64,000 bases of DNA, from contig DATKPQ010000089.1 in NCBI GenBank assembly GCA_035523995.1, positions 44,377 through 108,376 on the forward strand, in the 5' to 3' direction. The notes below the pieces were generated by a model that was not told where the DNA came from, ran no database searches, and saw only the letters and a program-made list of their open reading frames with translations. The position numbers and the translations under genes are program-made. This document shows, in pieces, positions 53,821 through 62,281 of this stretch (position 1 is its first letter; every line of letters starts with the position of its first letter). Source of the stretch: JASHVB01 sp035523995 (lineage in GTDB: Bacteria; Pseudomonadota; Alphaproteobacteria; Acetobacterales; Acetobacteraceae).

Positions 53821-55791
53821 ATGTCAGGAACCCAGAACGGCAGAAGTCCCCGCTCGGTGGCTCTGGTGGGCCCCTACAGCAGTGGCAAGTCCACCCTGTT
53901 CGAGGCGATGCTGGACGTGGCCGGCGCACCGGTGAAACGGCCCGCCGATCCCCGCAACCGCCCGATGACCACCGAGACCCGTATCGGCCATGGCACCTAT
54001 CTCGGCGATGCCTGGGCCGTGCTGGACTGCCCCGGTTCGATCGAATTCAATTACGAGATGTGCACTGCCCTGGCGATGGTGGACATCGCCGTGGTGGTCT
54101 GCGAGGCGGTGCCCTCGCGCGCGCTGACCGTGGCGCCCGCCCTGAAGCTGCTGGCGGACCAGGGTGTGCCGCACGTGTTGTTCATCAACAAGATCGACAC
54201 GCTGGAAGGCAGCGTGCGGGACACGCTCGCGGCGTTGCAGGCCTATGCGAAGTCGCCGTTGGTGCTGCGGCAGGTACCGATCGTCGATGGCCAGGCGGTG
54301 AAGGGGTATGTCGATGTCGTCAGCGAGCGTGCCTATCGTTATCGCAAGGGGCAGGCGTCGGAACTGATGCAGATTCCGTCCGAAATGCAGGACGAAGAGC
54401 AGGAGGCGCTGGGGAAGCTGGTGGAGACGCTGGCGGACCGGGACGACGAACTGCTTGAGAAAGTGCTGGAGGACGTCAAGCCAACGCCTGCCGAGATCTA
54501 TCGCGATCTGCGTAAGGATCTGTCGGCGGGCGCGGTGATCGAAGTGCTGCTGGGTTCGGCCGAGAACCTGCACGGTGTGCGCCGGCTGTGGAAGGCACTG
54601 CGGCACGATGCACCATTCGTGCGAGATACTGCGGCGCGTCAGGATGTCCCCACTGAAGGTCCGCCATTGGCGCAGATCTTCAAGACCGTGTACGCCGGCC
54701 ATACCGGCAAGCTGTCGTATGCGCGCGTCTGGCGCGGCACGATCAAGGATGGCGCGACGTTGGGTGGGTCTCGGCTTGGCGGCATCTATCGTTTCAACAG
54801 CGGTGAACTGGCCAAGGCCGCCGAGGCAGTGGAAGGCGACATGGTGGCATTCAGCCGCCTGGAGGGCGTTGCGACAGGCGCGACGGTTTCGCCGGGTGCC
54901 ATCCCAGAGCAATTGCCGTTTCCCGAGCCGGCGCCACCGGTGTATTCGCTGGCGATCGCAACGTCGGATCACAAGGACGACGTGAAGCTGAACGGTGCAC
55001 TGAGCAAATTGCGCGAGGAGGATCCGACCCTTTCGGTCGCGCAAGAGCAGGGGACGAGCGAGACGGTTTTGCATGGACAGGGGGAAATGCACCTGAATGC
55101 GGTCGTCTCGCGGCTGCAAAGCAATTATGGGCTGAAGGTGACGACGCATAAACCCCAGGTTGCGTATAAGGAGACTATCCGCCGCCCGGTGCACGAACAT
55201 GGGCGGCTGAAAAAGCAAAGCGGTGGGCACGGGCAGTTCGCCGATGTGAAGATCGACATCGCGCCTCGGCCTCGCGGTACGGGATTTGAATTCATCGACA
55301 AGGTCGTGGGCGGCGCGGTGCCGCGCAACTTCATCCCGGCGGTGGGTGAAGCGGCGGAGGAAGCGGCGAGGAAGGGGCCATTCGGGTTTCCGGTGGTGGA
55401 TATTTCCGTGACGCTGGTGGATGGGCAGTTCCACAGCGTGGACAGCTCGGACATGGCGTTCAAGACGGCGACGGCGCTGGCGATGAAGGAAGGCCTGGCG
55501 AAGGCAGATCCCGTGTTGCTGGAGCCGATCTATCGCGTCAGCGTCAGCGTGCCGAACGACTATACGGCGCGGGCGCAGCGGCTGATTACCGGACGGCGCG
55601 GGCAGATCCTGGGCTATGCCGAGCGTCGGGGCTGGCCGGGCTGGGACGATGTTGAGTCGTTGGTGCCCGAAGCCGAATTACACGATCTTATTATTGAACT
55701 TCGGTCGCAGACGCTGGGGTTAGGAACCTACCGCAAGGAGTTCGATCACCTGGCGGAGACGCGAGGCGAACTGCGGCGCGGGGCGGCTTGA
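53821..55791 (+). CDS. Elongation factor G-like translational GTPase
   Basis: 656 residues from MSGTQNGRSPRSVALVG; AGGAGG is 8 bases before the ATG. Five-domain EF-G layout, but the G domain differs from FusA: G1 is GPYSSGKST instead of AHIDAGKTT, G3 is DCPGS, G4 NKID is normal, and the switch I RGITI element is replaced by NRPMTTET. Domains II-V follow (KTVYAGHTGKLSYARVWRGT; GQGEMHLNAV; KSGGHGQFAD-type block; ITGRRGQILGY). This is the EF-G-like paralogue found in many bacteria, without a firmly known role; it should not replace FusA. It lies alone, with no ribosomal genes beside it. Confidence 0.87.
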   Translation: MSGTQNGRSPRSVALVGPYSSGKSTLFEAMLDVAGAPVKRPADPRNRPMTTETRIGHGTYLGDAWAVLDCPGSIEFNYEMCTALAMVDIAVVVCEAVPSRALTVAPALKLLADQGVPHVLFINKIDTLEGSVRDTLAALQAYAKSPLVLRQVPIVDGQAVKGYVDVVSERAYRYRKGQASELMQIPSEMQDEEQEALGKLVETLADRDDELLEKVLEDVKPTPAEIYRDLRKDLSAGAVIEVLLGSAENLHGVRRLWKALRHDAPFVRDTAARQDVPTEGPPLAQIFKTVYAGHTGKLSYARVWRGTIKDGATLGGSRLGGIYRFNSGELAKAAEAVEGDMVAFSRLEGVATGATVSPGAIPEQLPFPEPAPPVYSLAIATSDHKDDVKLNGALSKLREEDPTLSVAQEQGTSETVLHGQGEMHLNAVVSRLQSNYGLKVTTHKPQVAYKETIRRPVHEHGRLKKQSGGHGQFADVKIDIAPRPRGTGFEFIDKVVGGAVPRNFIPAVGEAAEEAARKGPFGFPVVDISVTLVDGQFHSVDSSDMAFKTATALAMKEGLAKADPVLLEPIYRVSVSVPNDYTARAQRLITGRRGQILGYAERRGWPGWDDVESLVPEAELHDLIIELRSQTLGLGTYRKEFDHLAETRGELRRGAA

Positions 55792-55861
55792 ACGCGAGTG
55801 CGGTTGGCTCTTCGCTTGCGGGGTGGGTTAGGGCGAAGGGTGCGTATTGACTATCGGAGGT

Positions 55862-55915
55862 CGGATGAACCCCCCACCCCCTATCCCCCTCCCACACGGG
55901 GAGGGGGAACCGTAC
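55862..55915. repeat. CCCTCCCC/GGGGAGGG-family palindrome
   Basis: CCCCCTCCCACACGGGGAGG followed by GGGAACCG is a short palindrome between the converging EF-G-like and CoA-transferase genes and can act as a terminator hairpin. Related short copies lie at 59063-59103 and 59557-59595. Confidence 0.6.
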
Positions 55916-55934
55916 GGCCTGGTCCCAGAGTTGG

Positions 55935-57107
55935 CTACACCACATTCTTCGCTCGGAGGGTTTCGATCTCCCCGGCGCCGTAGCCCAATTCGTCCAGGAT
56001 CGAGTCGGTGTCCTCGCCCAATTCCGGCGTTGCACTGCGCACACTCCAGGGGGTGCGGCTGAGTTCCACCGCCTGGCCGACAACTTCCACCGAGCCCAGT
56101 ACCTTGTGCGGGACCGTGCGGGTGACATGCAGGTGCTGCACCTGTGGGTCGGCGAACACCTCGTTCATTTTGTAAATCGGCCCGCACGGCACACCCGCGG
56201 CGTTCAGCCGCTCGATCCATTCCGCGGACGGACGGGTACGGATAATCGCCTCGATCGCCTCGTTCAGCCGGTCGCGGTTCTTCGATCGTGCCGCGCCAGA
56301 GGCGAAATCCGGGTCGGACGCAAGTTGCGGCGCATCCACCGCCTTGCAGAAGCGGCGGTAGATGTCCTCACCCGACGCGGCGATGTTGATGTGGCCGTCA
56401 GCCGTTGCGAACACGCCGGTGGGGATGCTGGTCGGATGATTGTTTCCTGCCTGACCCGGAACCTCATGCCCGATCGTCCAACGCGCCGCCTGGAAATCCA
56501 GCATTGCGATCTGTGCCGCGAGCAAGTTGGACTGGACCCATTGGCCCTCGCCGGATTGTTCGCGTTCCAATAACGCGATCAGGATCCCCATGGCGGCAAA
56601 GATGCCGGCGGTGAGGTCCGCGACGGGGATCCCGACACGCACCGGCCCCTGGCCGGGCAGTCCGGTGATCGACATCAGCCCGCCCATACCCTGCGCGATC
56701 TGATCGAATCCGGGACGGTCGCGATACGGCCCGTCCTGGCCGAAACCAGAGATCGATGCATAAACCAAACGCTTGTTGACCTTGCGCAGGCTCTCGTAAT
56801 CGACGCCCAGGCGAAATTTCACGTCTGGCCGGTAGTTCTCTACGACTACGTCCGCGCGTTCTGCCAAGCGGCGGAGTATGTCCAGACCTTCTGGCTCCTT
56901 CAGGTTCAGCGTGAGGCTGCGCTTGTTGCGGTGCAGATTCTGGAAGTCCGGTCCGTGCCGCTCGCCGCCCAGACCGGCATCGCCGCCGGGGGCCTCGATC
57001 TTGATCACGTCCGCGCCCCAGTCGGCGAGTTGGCGGACACAGGTCGGGCCGGCGCGTACCCGCGTCAGGTCGATCACTTTGAAACGGGCAAGCGGTCCTT
57101 CCGTCAT
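55935..57107 (-). CDS. CaiB/BaiF family CoA-transferase
   Basis: 390 residues from MTEGPLARFKVIDLTR; GGAGGAG precedes this ATG. Class III CoA-transferase that moves CoA between carboxylic acids through an aspartyl-CoA intermediate. Conserved blocks: ADWGADVIKIEAPGGD (CoA site), NKRSLTLNLK, VVVENYRPD, and GFDQIAQGMGGLM with the catalytic Asp; the C-terminal AGVPCGPIY is also family-typical. Intertwined dimer expected. No partner catabolic gene next to it shows the substrate. Confidence 0.9.
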   Translation of the reverse strand: MTEGPLARFKVIDLTRVRAGPTCVRQLADWGADVIKIEAPGGDAGLGGERHGPDFQNLHRNKRSLTLNLKEPEGLDILRRLAERADVVVENYRPDVKFRLGVDYESLRKVNKRLVYASISGFGQDGPYRDRPGFDQIAQGMGGLMSITGLPGQGPVRVGIPVADLTAGIFAAMGILIALLEREQSGEGQWVQSNLLAAQIAMLDFQAARWTIGHEVPGQAGNNHPTSIPTGVFATADGHINIAASGEDIYRRFCKAVDAPQLASDPDFASGAARSKNRDRLNEAIEAIIRTRPSAEWIERLNAAGVPCGPIYKMNEVFADPQVQHLHVTRTVPHKVLGSVEVVGQAVELSRTPWSVRSATPELGEDTDSILDELGYGAGEIETLRAKNVV

Positions 57108-57452
57108 CCAACTCCTCCTCGGCAACCCGGCCGCGCCGTCGGACGCGGCATGTGCTGTGCTACGATACGTCTGCATCCCCCGGTTGGCGAGGCAACCAAC
57201 CGCGGGGCAGCACGGCGCTTAACGGGTAAGCACACGGTCAGCCGCCGCGTGGGGGCACACGAGATTTCTGAGACAATGCAACCGGAACGATCGCGCGCTT
57301 GTGACTGAATTGCTGCGCCCTCGATCATTAATGCGGCACGCAGCCGGGGATGACGGTGCTATTCAGCGCTTCCGCATCTGGCCACCGAGCGCACCCCGCC
57401 CGTGCCTGCCTAATACTACGCCCGTCCTTTCTGCGGAGCCACCGTCTTCCGC
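57108..57452. other. 345-base divergent region before the response regulator
   Basis: Contains a strong GC hairpin at 57177-57208 and promoters for both flanking genes. No gene was recognised on either strand. Confidence 0.45.
57177..57208. promoter_or_regulatory. GC-rich hairpin in a divergent promoter region
   Basis: CCCCCGGTTGG pairs with CCAACCGCGGGG around a loop GCGAGGCAA, leaving a small bulge. As it lies between divergent genes it is not an ordinary terminator; it could be an operator or a leader hairpin. Confidence 0.35.
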
Positions 57453-57845
57453 ATGTACGAGATCGCGACCTCGTGTGCCAAGCATGGCCGTGTTCCGTCG
57501 GCCACTATCCTGATCGTGGACGACGAGCCGGAAGTGCGAACGGTGGTCGCGGAGTTCCTGGAGGATTTCGGCTATCAGGTGGTACAGGCGGATGGCGGGC
57601 AGCAGGCACTGCGGCGGCTGCGGGAGAACCCCTCCGTACGCTTGCTGATCACCGACATCCGGATGCCCGAGATGTCGGGCCTCGAACTGGCGGACCTCGC
57701 TACCGAGCGAAACCCACGTCTGAAAGTGATCCTGATCTCTGGCTATTTCGTCGCCCAGCAGGTGCATCGCCGTTTTCTCCGCAAGCCGTTCCGCATGAAG
57801 GAGCTCGAGGCCGCGGTACGGGCAGAACTCTGCCCCAATGACTGA
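57453..57845 (+). CDS. Single-domain response regulator (receiver)
   Basis: 130 residues. CheY-like receiver: acidic pair in ILIVDDEPEV, phosphoacceptor Asp in LLITDIRMPEMSG (about residue 64), the Ser at VILISGYF and Lys in FLRKPFRMKEL. There is no output domain and no kinase gene next to it, so it must signal by protein contact or belong to a phosphorelay with distant partners. The start ATG has only a weak GGAG 14 bases upstream, so the first about 15 residues may be slightly off. Confidence 0.88.
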   Translation: MYEIATSCAKHGRVPSATILIVDDEPEVRTVVAEFLEDFGYQVVQADGGQQALRRLRENPSVRLLITDIRMPEMSGLELADLATERNPRLKVILISGYFVAQQVHRRFLRKPFRMKELEAAVRAELCPND

Positions 57846-57954
57846 ACACGACACGGCGACCGGAGGCGCAGAGCATGCCTGGCACCATGGCGAGGTTGAC
57901 AAGTCCGGCACAAGGCCATGCTAATGGTCGGCTTCTGGCGGATCGCGCCTGCTG

Positions 57955-58032
57955 TCGTTGCGAGCGAAGCAATCTCCACCGAGAGAACGTGCGATCGTCC
58001 GTTGGGATCGCTTCGCTCCGCTCGCAATGACA
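57955..58032. repeat. ATTGCGAGGAGCG-family palindromic repeat
   Basis: GTCGTTGCGAGCGAAGCAAT on the left and GCTCCGCTCGCAATGACAG on the right are the arms. The spacer ACCGAGAGAACGTGCGATCG matches that of the 34920-34972 copy, so the spacer also belongs to the element. Confidence 0.75.
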
Positions 58033-58034
58033 GG

Positions 58035-58082
58035 TGAAGCGGCTACCACCTGAAGCGGCTACCACCTGAAGCGGCTACCACC
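58035..58082 (+). repeat. Three tandem copies of a 16-bp unit
   Basis: TGAAGCGGCTACCACC is repeated exactly three times, head to tail, directly after a palindromic repeat and about 30 bases upstream of the aldose-epimerase-like gene. It is a simple slippage-type array; it may vary in copy number between strains and change the leader of that gene. Confidence 0.85.
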
Positions 58083-58113
58083 CGTCGGGATCGCAACTCT
58101 GAAGTAAGCGGCA

Positions 58114-58995
58114 ATGATAGATCGCCACATCCTGTCGAACGGTTACCTGTCGGCCGCGGTCAAGCCGGACGGTGCCGAGCTTTGCTCCTTGCGGGATGCC
58201 GAAGGGACCGAGCTGTTGTGGCAGGCACACCCGATCTGGCCTCGCCACGCGCCGGTCTTGTTCCCCATTGTCGGCCGGCTGAAGGACGACACCCTGGTGC
58301 ATCGCGGGCGCAGCTACCGCATGACGCAGCACGGCTTCGCTCGCGACCGGCGGTTCGCCTGGCTGAACCGGGGCGCCACCTCCTGCCGCCTGGTACTCCA
58401 TGACGACGGCGAGACCCGTGCGGCCTACCCGTTTGCCTTCCGCTTCGAGGTTGCGTTCGCGCTGGATGACGATGCGCTGGAGCAAACCTACACCGTGGTG
58501 AATACCGGGCGCGAGGAACTGCCGGCCTCGGCCGGCGCGCATCCCGGCTTCGTCTGGCCTCTGGCAGAGGGCGTGGCCAAAACTGCGCATATGCTGGCCT
58601 TCGAGCGACCGGAACCGGCTCCGGTGCGACGGTTGGGCGGCGGGTTGTTGCTGCCTGCGGCCGAACCGTCGCCGATCTCCGGCGACACGTTGTCGCTCGC
58701 ACCGTCCCTGTTCTCAGCGGATGCGCTGATCCTGGATCAGGTGGCCAGCCGCTCGGTCCGATACACCGCTCCGGGAGCAGAGGCGATCGAGGTGAGCTGG
58801 GATGGTTTCCAGCAGCTCGGCGTCTGGACACGGATGACAGGGGACGGCGACTGCGCCGACTTCATCTGCATCGAGCCGTGGCATGGCACGGCCAGCCCGG
58901 GGGACTTCGCCGGCGAGTTTCGCGACAAGCCTGGCCTGATGCTGATTCCTCCCGGCGAACGACGCGTGCTGACGATGCGCATCAGGCTGTGCTGA
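58114..58995 (+). CDS. Aldose 1-epimerase family protein
   Basis: 293 residues. Galactose-mutarotase-like beta-sandwich: GAELCSLRDAEGTELLWQ, PIVGRLKDD, the HPGF motif with the catalytic His (near 142) and the late IEPWHG with the catalytic Glu. This is the YeaD/LacX-like subgroup, acting on hexose or hexose-6-phosphate anomers. The leader contains a 16-bp tandem repeat. No sugar operon lies beside it. Confidence 0.88.
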   Translation: MIDRHILSNGYLSAAVKPDGAELCSLRDAEGTELLWQAHPIWPRHAPVLFPIVGRLKDDTLVHRGRSYRMTQHGFARDRRFAWLNRGATSCRLVLHDDGETRAAYPFAFRFEVAFALDDDALEQTYTVVNTGREELPASAGAHPGFVWPLAEGVAKTAHMLAFERPEPAPVRRLGGGLLLPAAEPSPISGDTLSLAPSLFSADALILDQVASRSVRYTAPGAEAIEVSWDGFQQLGVWTRMTGDGDCADFICIEPWHGTASPGDFAGEFRDKPGLMLIPPGERRVLTMRIRLC

Positions 58996-59062
58996 AGGGG
59001 TGATCCGCGGAAGGCGCGAGCTACACCGGTTCGGCGTGCGTGCCAAACGCCTCCGCCTCCCC

Positions 59063-59103
59063 TATGCCTCTCCCCCTGACCCCGTCCCGCGCGGGGAGGG
59101 GGT
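59063..59103. repeat. CCCTCCCC/GGGGAGGG-family palindrome, short copy
   Basis: CCTCTCCCCCTGACC and GCGCGGGGAGGGGG face each other in the gap between the converging epimerase-like and EVE genes; probable transcript-end hairpin. A similar piece lies at 59557-59595. Confidence 0.5.
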
Positions 59104-59105
59104 AT

Positions 59106-59531
59106 TCACGTGTGCCTGGCCCGCCATCCTCCCATCCGGCAGATATGGTCCCAATGCGGCTTCGACACCGGTGACACGGAAAGCCGCGACTGCCGCACCA
59201 GCGCCAGGTCTGCGAGCTTCGGGTCGGCTTTGATCTGCGCGAGGGTGACCGGCTTCGGCATCGGCCCCACGGCCTCCATGTCCACCGAGACCCAATCGCC
59301 GGAATCCGCTGTGGGATCGGGATAGGCCTCCCGCACCACTTTCACCACGCCGACAATCTCCTTGCCGACATTCGAATGGTAGAAGAAGGCGAGGTCGCCC
59401 TTCTTCATCGCTCTCAGGTTGAGCCGGGCGGTGTTGTTGCGCACACCGGTCCACGGTTCGACCTTGTTGGCGGCCTGCTGGTCCCAGGAGAAGGCGTCAG
59501 GCTCGGACTTCACCAGCCAGTATTGAGTCAT
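59106..59531 (-). CDS. EVE-domain protein
   Basis: 141 residues. The whole chain is one EVE (PUA-like) domain: WLVKSEPDAFSWD at the N-terminus, the WTGVRNN aromatic cage region, MKKGDLAFFYHSN, IVGVVKVVREAYPD and the C-terminal LSVSPVSKPHW. EVE domains bind modified bases or nucleotides in DNA or RNA; stand-alone bacterial versions like this one are common and poorly understood. No restriction or defence genes lie beside it. Confidence 0.92.
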   Translation of the reverse strand: MTQYWLVKSEPDAFSWDQQAANKVEPWTGVRNNTARLNLRAMKKGDLAFFYHSNVGKEIVGVVKVVREAYPDPTADSGDWVSVDMEAVGPMPKPVTLAQIKADPKLADLALVRQSRLSVSPVSKPHWDHICRMGGWRARHT

Positions 59532-59820
59532 GTCACTGGTTCACCCTCATTGTGGGATGGCCCCTCCCGCTCCCCCCACAGGGCAGGGGATTTCAGCTTC
59601 TGCTTGGACTTCCAATTGATCCATCTCAATGCGTACCATCTCACGCACCGTAATCATTATCCCACGCATGAATGTTTCTCCAGGATACTCCCGCAACGCC
59701 GGGTTGGTCCTAACAGTAAAGGGCAACGCCGTCCGCCTTCAAACTGCGGCGGGGATGCGATAGGTTGATCGAGTGGACGCGCGTTCTGTTGCAGCCCCTC
59801 CTGCGGGAGCAGGGCGTTCC

Positions 59821-60552
59821 TTGCATCGGTTTGCCAACCCGGGCCAATTCCTGCGGCTGTCGGGGACGCTGGTGCCGTGGCTTTCGGCCGGCGCCCTGGT
59901 GCTGATCGCCATCGGGCTGATCTGGGGCCTGGTGTTTGCCCCCGCCGATTGGCAGCAGGGTAACGCCGTCCGGATCATGTATATCCATGTGCCTGCAGCC
60001 TGGCTGGCCTCGGCCGGCTATGCCGGGCTGGCGGCATGCTCTGTCGCTTCACTGGTCTGGCGGCATCCGCTGGCCGACCTCGCCGCCGTCGAAATCGGAC
60101 CGGTCGGCGCGGGCTTTACCGCCTTGTGCCTCGCCACCGGCAGCCTGTGGGGCAAACCGATGTGGGGCGCGTGGTGGGTGTGGGACGCGCGTCTCACATC
60201 AGTGCTGGTACTGTTCTTTTTGTATCTCGGCCACATCGCCTTGGTGCGTGCGTTCGACGACCCGGTGCGCGGCTATCGCGCCGGCGCCATCCTGGCGCTG
60301 GTCGGCGTGGTGGACCTGCCGATCATCAAGTTCAGCGTCGATTGGTGGAATACGCTGCACCAGCCGGACACCATCACCCTGACCGGCGCTCCCCATATGT
60401 ATATCGCGATGCTGTGGCCGCTACTGTTTTCTACGCTCGGCTATACCCTGGCGTTCGCCGCCATCGTGCTGACCCGCACGCGGGCGGCGGTGATGGAGCG
60501 GCGCATCCGGGCGCTGTTGATGGCCCGCGCTTCGGCACAGGAGCCCGGCTGA
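59821..60552 (+). CDS. ccmC: Cytochrome c maturation heme exporter permease CcmC
   Basis: 243 residues if TTG 59821 is the start: the sequence then begins (M)HRFANPGQFLRLSG, like other CcmC proteins, and AGGG lies 6 bases upstream. A GTG at 59773 would add 16 residues. Six hydrophobic helices, with the heme-handling Trp-rich motif WGAWWVWDARLTS and the flanking His in IMYIHVPAAW and WWNTLHQP. CcmC loads heme onto CcmE in the periplasm. Followed with 1-base overlap by ccmD. ccmA and ccmB are not upstream. Confidence 0.9.
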   Translation: MHRFANPGQFLRLSGTLVPWLSAGALVLIAIGLIWGLVFAPADWQQGNAVRIMYIHVPAAWLASAGYAGLAACSVASLVWRHPLADLAAVEIGPVGAGFTALCLATGSLWGKPMWGAWWVWDARLTSVLVLFFLYLGHIALVRAFDDPVRGYRAGAILALVGVVDLPIIKFSVDWWNTLHQPDTITLTGAPHMYIAMLWPLLFSTLGYTLAFAAIVLTRTRAAVMERRIRALLMARASAQEPG

Positions 60553-60722
60553 TGGAGCTTTGGCCCTATATCGCCGCGTCCTACGCCCTGGGCATCCTGA
60601 TTCCCGGCGTCTTCGCGGTCTCCGCTTTCGTGCGCGTTGGCGCGGCACGCCGCCGGCTGGCCGCGATCGATCCTCGGGCCAACCGCTCTGGCGCGCGATC
60701 CGGGCGCGGAGGTTCACAATGA
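60552..60722 (+). CDS. ccmD: Heme exporter accessory protein CcmD
   Basis: 56 residues, TGATG overlap with ccmC and ATGA overlap with ccmE. One transmembrane helix (YIAASYALGILIPGVFAVSA) then a basic cytoplasmic tail (RVGAARRRLAAIDP), the classic CcmD form. It helps release holo-CcmE from the CcmABC complex. Too small for most similarity searches; position and shape make the call. Confidence 0.85.
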   Translation: MELWPYIAASYALGILIPGVFAVSAFVRVGAARRRLAAIDPRANRSGARSGRGGSQ

Positions 60723-61219
60723 CCCGCAAGCGCCGCCGCCTTTGGATCCTGGTCGCCTGCGGCATCGGGGTCGGCTCCGCCTCTGCTCTCGCTCTGTCGG
60801 CGCTCAGCAGCAACCTGGTGTTCTTCGTCTCGCCGTCGCAGCTTGCACATGACCCACCGAACGGCCGGTTGGTGCGGCTGGGCGGCCTGGTCCAGCAAGG
60901 CAGCGTGCAGCGCTCCACCGTGGACGGTAAGCCGACCGCGACGTTCGCCGTCACCGACGGGAAGGACGCGATCAAAGTCACCTATGTCGGCATCCTTCCG
61001 GATCTGTTCCGCCAGGGGCAGGGCGTGGTGGTGGAGGGCGTGCTGCAACCCGACGGCGTGTTCCACGCGTCCGACGTGCTGGCCAAGCATGACGCGAACT
61101 ACATGCCCAAGGACGTCGAGGAGGCCCTGAAGAAGTCCGGCCGCTGGAACCCGAACGCGGGTGAGCCGCCGCCTGCCGCCACCTGGGACACGATGTCCGT
61201 GAAACGCGCCGGGGGATGA
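60719..61219 (+). CDS. ccmE: Heme chaperone CcmE
   Basis: 166 residues from MTRKRRRLWIL; overlaps ccmD by 4 bases. N-terminal membrane anchor (about 8-28), then the OB-fold: RLGGLVQQGSVQR, FAVTDGKDAIKVTYVGILPDLFR and VLAKHDANYMPKD, in which the His binds heme covalently and the Tyr supports it. The tail after about 145 is flexible and Pro-rich. Holds heme between CcmC and the CcmF ligase. The next gene is dsbE, not ccmF. Confidence 0.93.
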   Translation: MTRKRRRLWILVACGIGVGSASALALSALSSNLVFFVSPSQLAHDPPNGRLVRLGGLVQQGSVQRSTVDGKPTATFAVTDGKDAIKVTYVGILPDLFRQGQGVVVEGVLQPDGVFHASDVLAKHDANYMPKDVEEALKKSGRWNPNAGEPPPAATWDTMSVKRAGG

Positions 61220-61277
61220 TGGCGCGACCGGGTGCGACCGTAGCGGTCGAAGCTCGGGCTGGCGCGCCAAGCAGACG

Positions 61278-61844
61278 ATGAGCGGACTGCTGCCTCGGCG
61301 CGCCCTGCTGTTGGCGCCCAGTGCCGTGGCGTTGGTCGGCGGGAGCGCGCTGCTGCTGGCGGTATGGGAGCAGCGGAAGCGCACGCCGCCGGTCTGGCGG
61401 CCAGATCAGTCCGGCAGGTTGGTGGGACACAGGCTGCCTGCCTTCGCGTTGGTTGGCCTGGCGGGCCAGCCGGGTTTCACCAGCGCCGATATCGCCGTCA
61501 CTGGCCGGACGGTGCTGATCAACTTCTTCGCTTCATGGTGCATGCCCTGCCGGTTGGAGGCGCCGGTATTGCTCGCCCTATCGCAGCGAGGCTTGCCGAT
61601 CTGGGGCGTGGACTATCAGGACAAGCCTGACGCGGCGGCGGCCTTCCTTGGGCTGATCCATGATCCGTACCAACGCGTCGGGTGCGACAGGACGGGCGAG
61701 GTTGGGCATCTCTTCGGGCTGGAGGGCGTGCCGGAGAGCTTCCTGGTCGACCGCGATGGCGTCGTGCGATGGCACTGGGCCGGCGGACTCAGCGACGATG
61801 CGGTACGGCAGTACCTTGATCCTCTGCTGCCCCGCGGCGCGTAG
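61278..61844 (+). CDS. dsbE: Thiol:disulfide interchange protein DsbE/CcmG
   Basis: 188 residues; an N-terminal membrane anchor (about 8-29) is followed by a thioredoxin fold facing the periplasm. The active site is WCMPC within NFFASWCMPCRLEAPVL, the cis-Pro loop is EGVPESFLVD, and WGVDYQDKPD is the CcmG acidic insert. It reduces the CXXCH of apocytochrome c for heme attachment. It lies 58 bases after ccmE; the order ccmC-D-E-dsbE leaves out ccmF and the ccmH cycH genes, which must be elsewhere. Confidence 0.92.
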   Translation: MSGLLPRRALLLAPSAVALVGGSALLLAVWEQRKRTPPVWRPDQSGRLVGHRLPAFALVGLAGQPGFTSADIAVTGRTVLINFFASWCMPCRLEAPVLLALSQRGLPIWGVDYQDKPDAAAAFLGLIHDPYQRVGCDRTGEVGHLFGLEGVPESFLVDRDGVVRWHWAGGLSDDAVRQYLDPLLPRGA

Positions 61845-61860
61845 CCGCGATGCGGTCCGC

Positions 61861-62175
61861 CTACCGCCCCGACGCCGTCTTCTGCGTCAGAAGCACCAGC
61901 GCGCGGCGCAGGCGGAGAATGCCGCCGAGCGTCTGCCCCTGGTTGCACATGCGCTCGCCCTCGGCCGAGAGTTCGGTAGCTTCCTGTGGCGGGTGCTCTG
62001 CCATCCGCACCAGATCGCTGACCCGATCGAGAAGCTGCAGACAATATTCCGGCGTGTCCGTGGTGACCGTTTGCGGGGTGCCTTGCCCATACACGGGCAG
62101 GGTCATGACCTGCAGGCCAAGCCCCAGGAACAGCGGGACAGCGATCGAGGCATGGATGCGGCCAGCACGTCTCAT
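61861..62175 (-). CDS. Small secreted protein of unknown function
   Basis: 104 residues, with a signal peptide (MRRAGRIHASIAVPLFLGLG, cleavage after VYG or nearby). The mature part has TPEYCLQLLDRVSDLVRMA and GERMCNQGQTLGGILRLRRA, two amphipathic helices each with one Cys, which may form a disulfide. It faces dsbE tail to tail with 16 bases between. It looks like a conserved small periplasmic helical protein of the family; no function can be given. Confidence 0.7.
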   Translation of the reverse strand: MRRAGRIHASIAVPLFLGLGLQVMTLPVYGQGTPQTVTTDTPEYCLQLLDRVSDLVRMAEHPPQEATELSAEGERMCNQGQTLGGILRLRRALVLLTQKTASGR

Positions 62176-62281
62176 GGTGCCAAGTATGGCGATTGCGCCT
62201 GACCCGGCGCTGATGGTGGTATGACAAGGAAGTTATAAACTGTAGGAATGAATGGCTGTTGAACGCGATTTGTCGATGCGG

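Noticed and set aside
2655..58032. Short direct and inverted repeats considered as CRISPR units
   Set aside because: They are scattered singly, palindromic and of varying length, with no regular spacers and no cas genes in the window.
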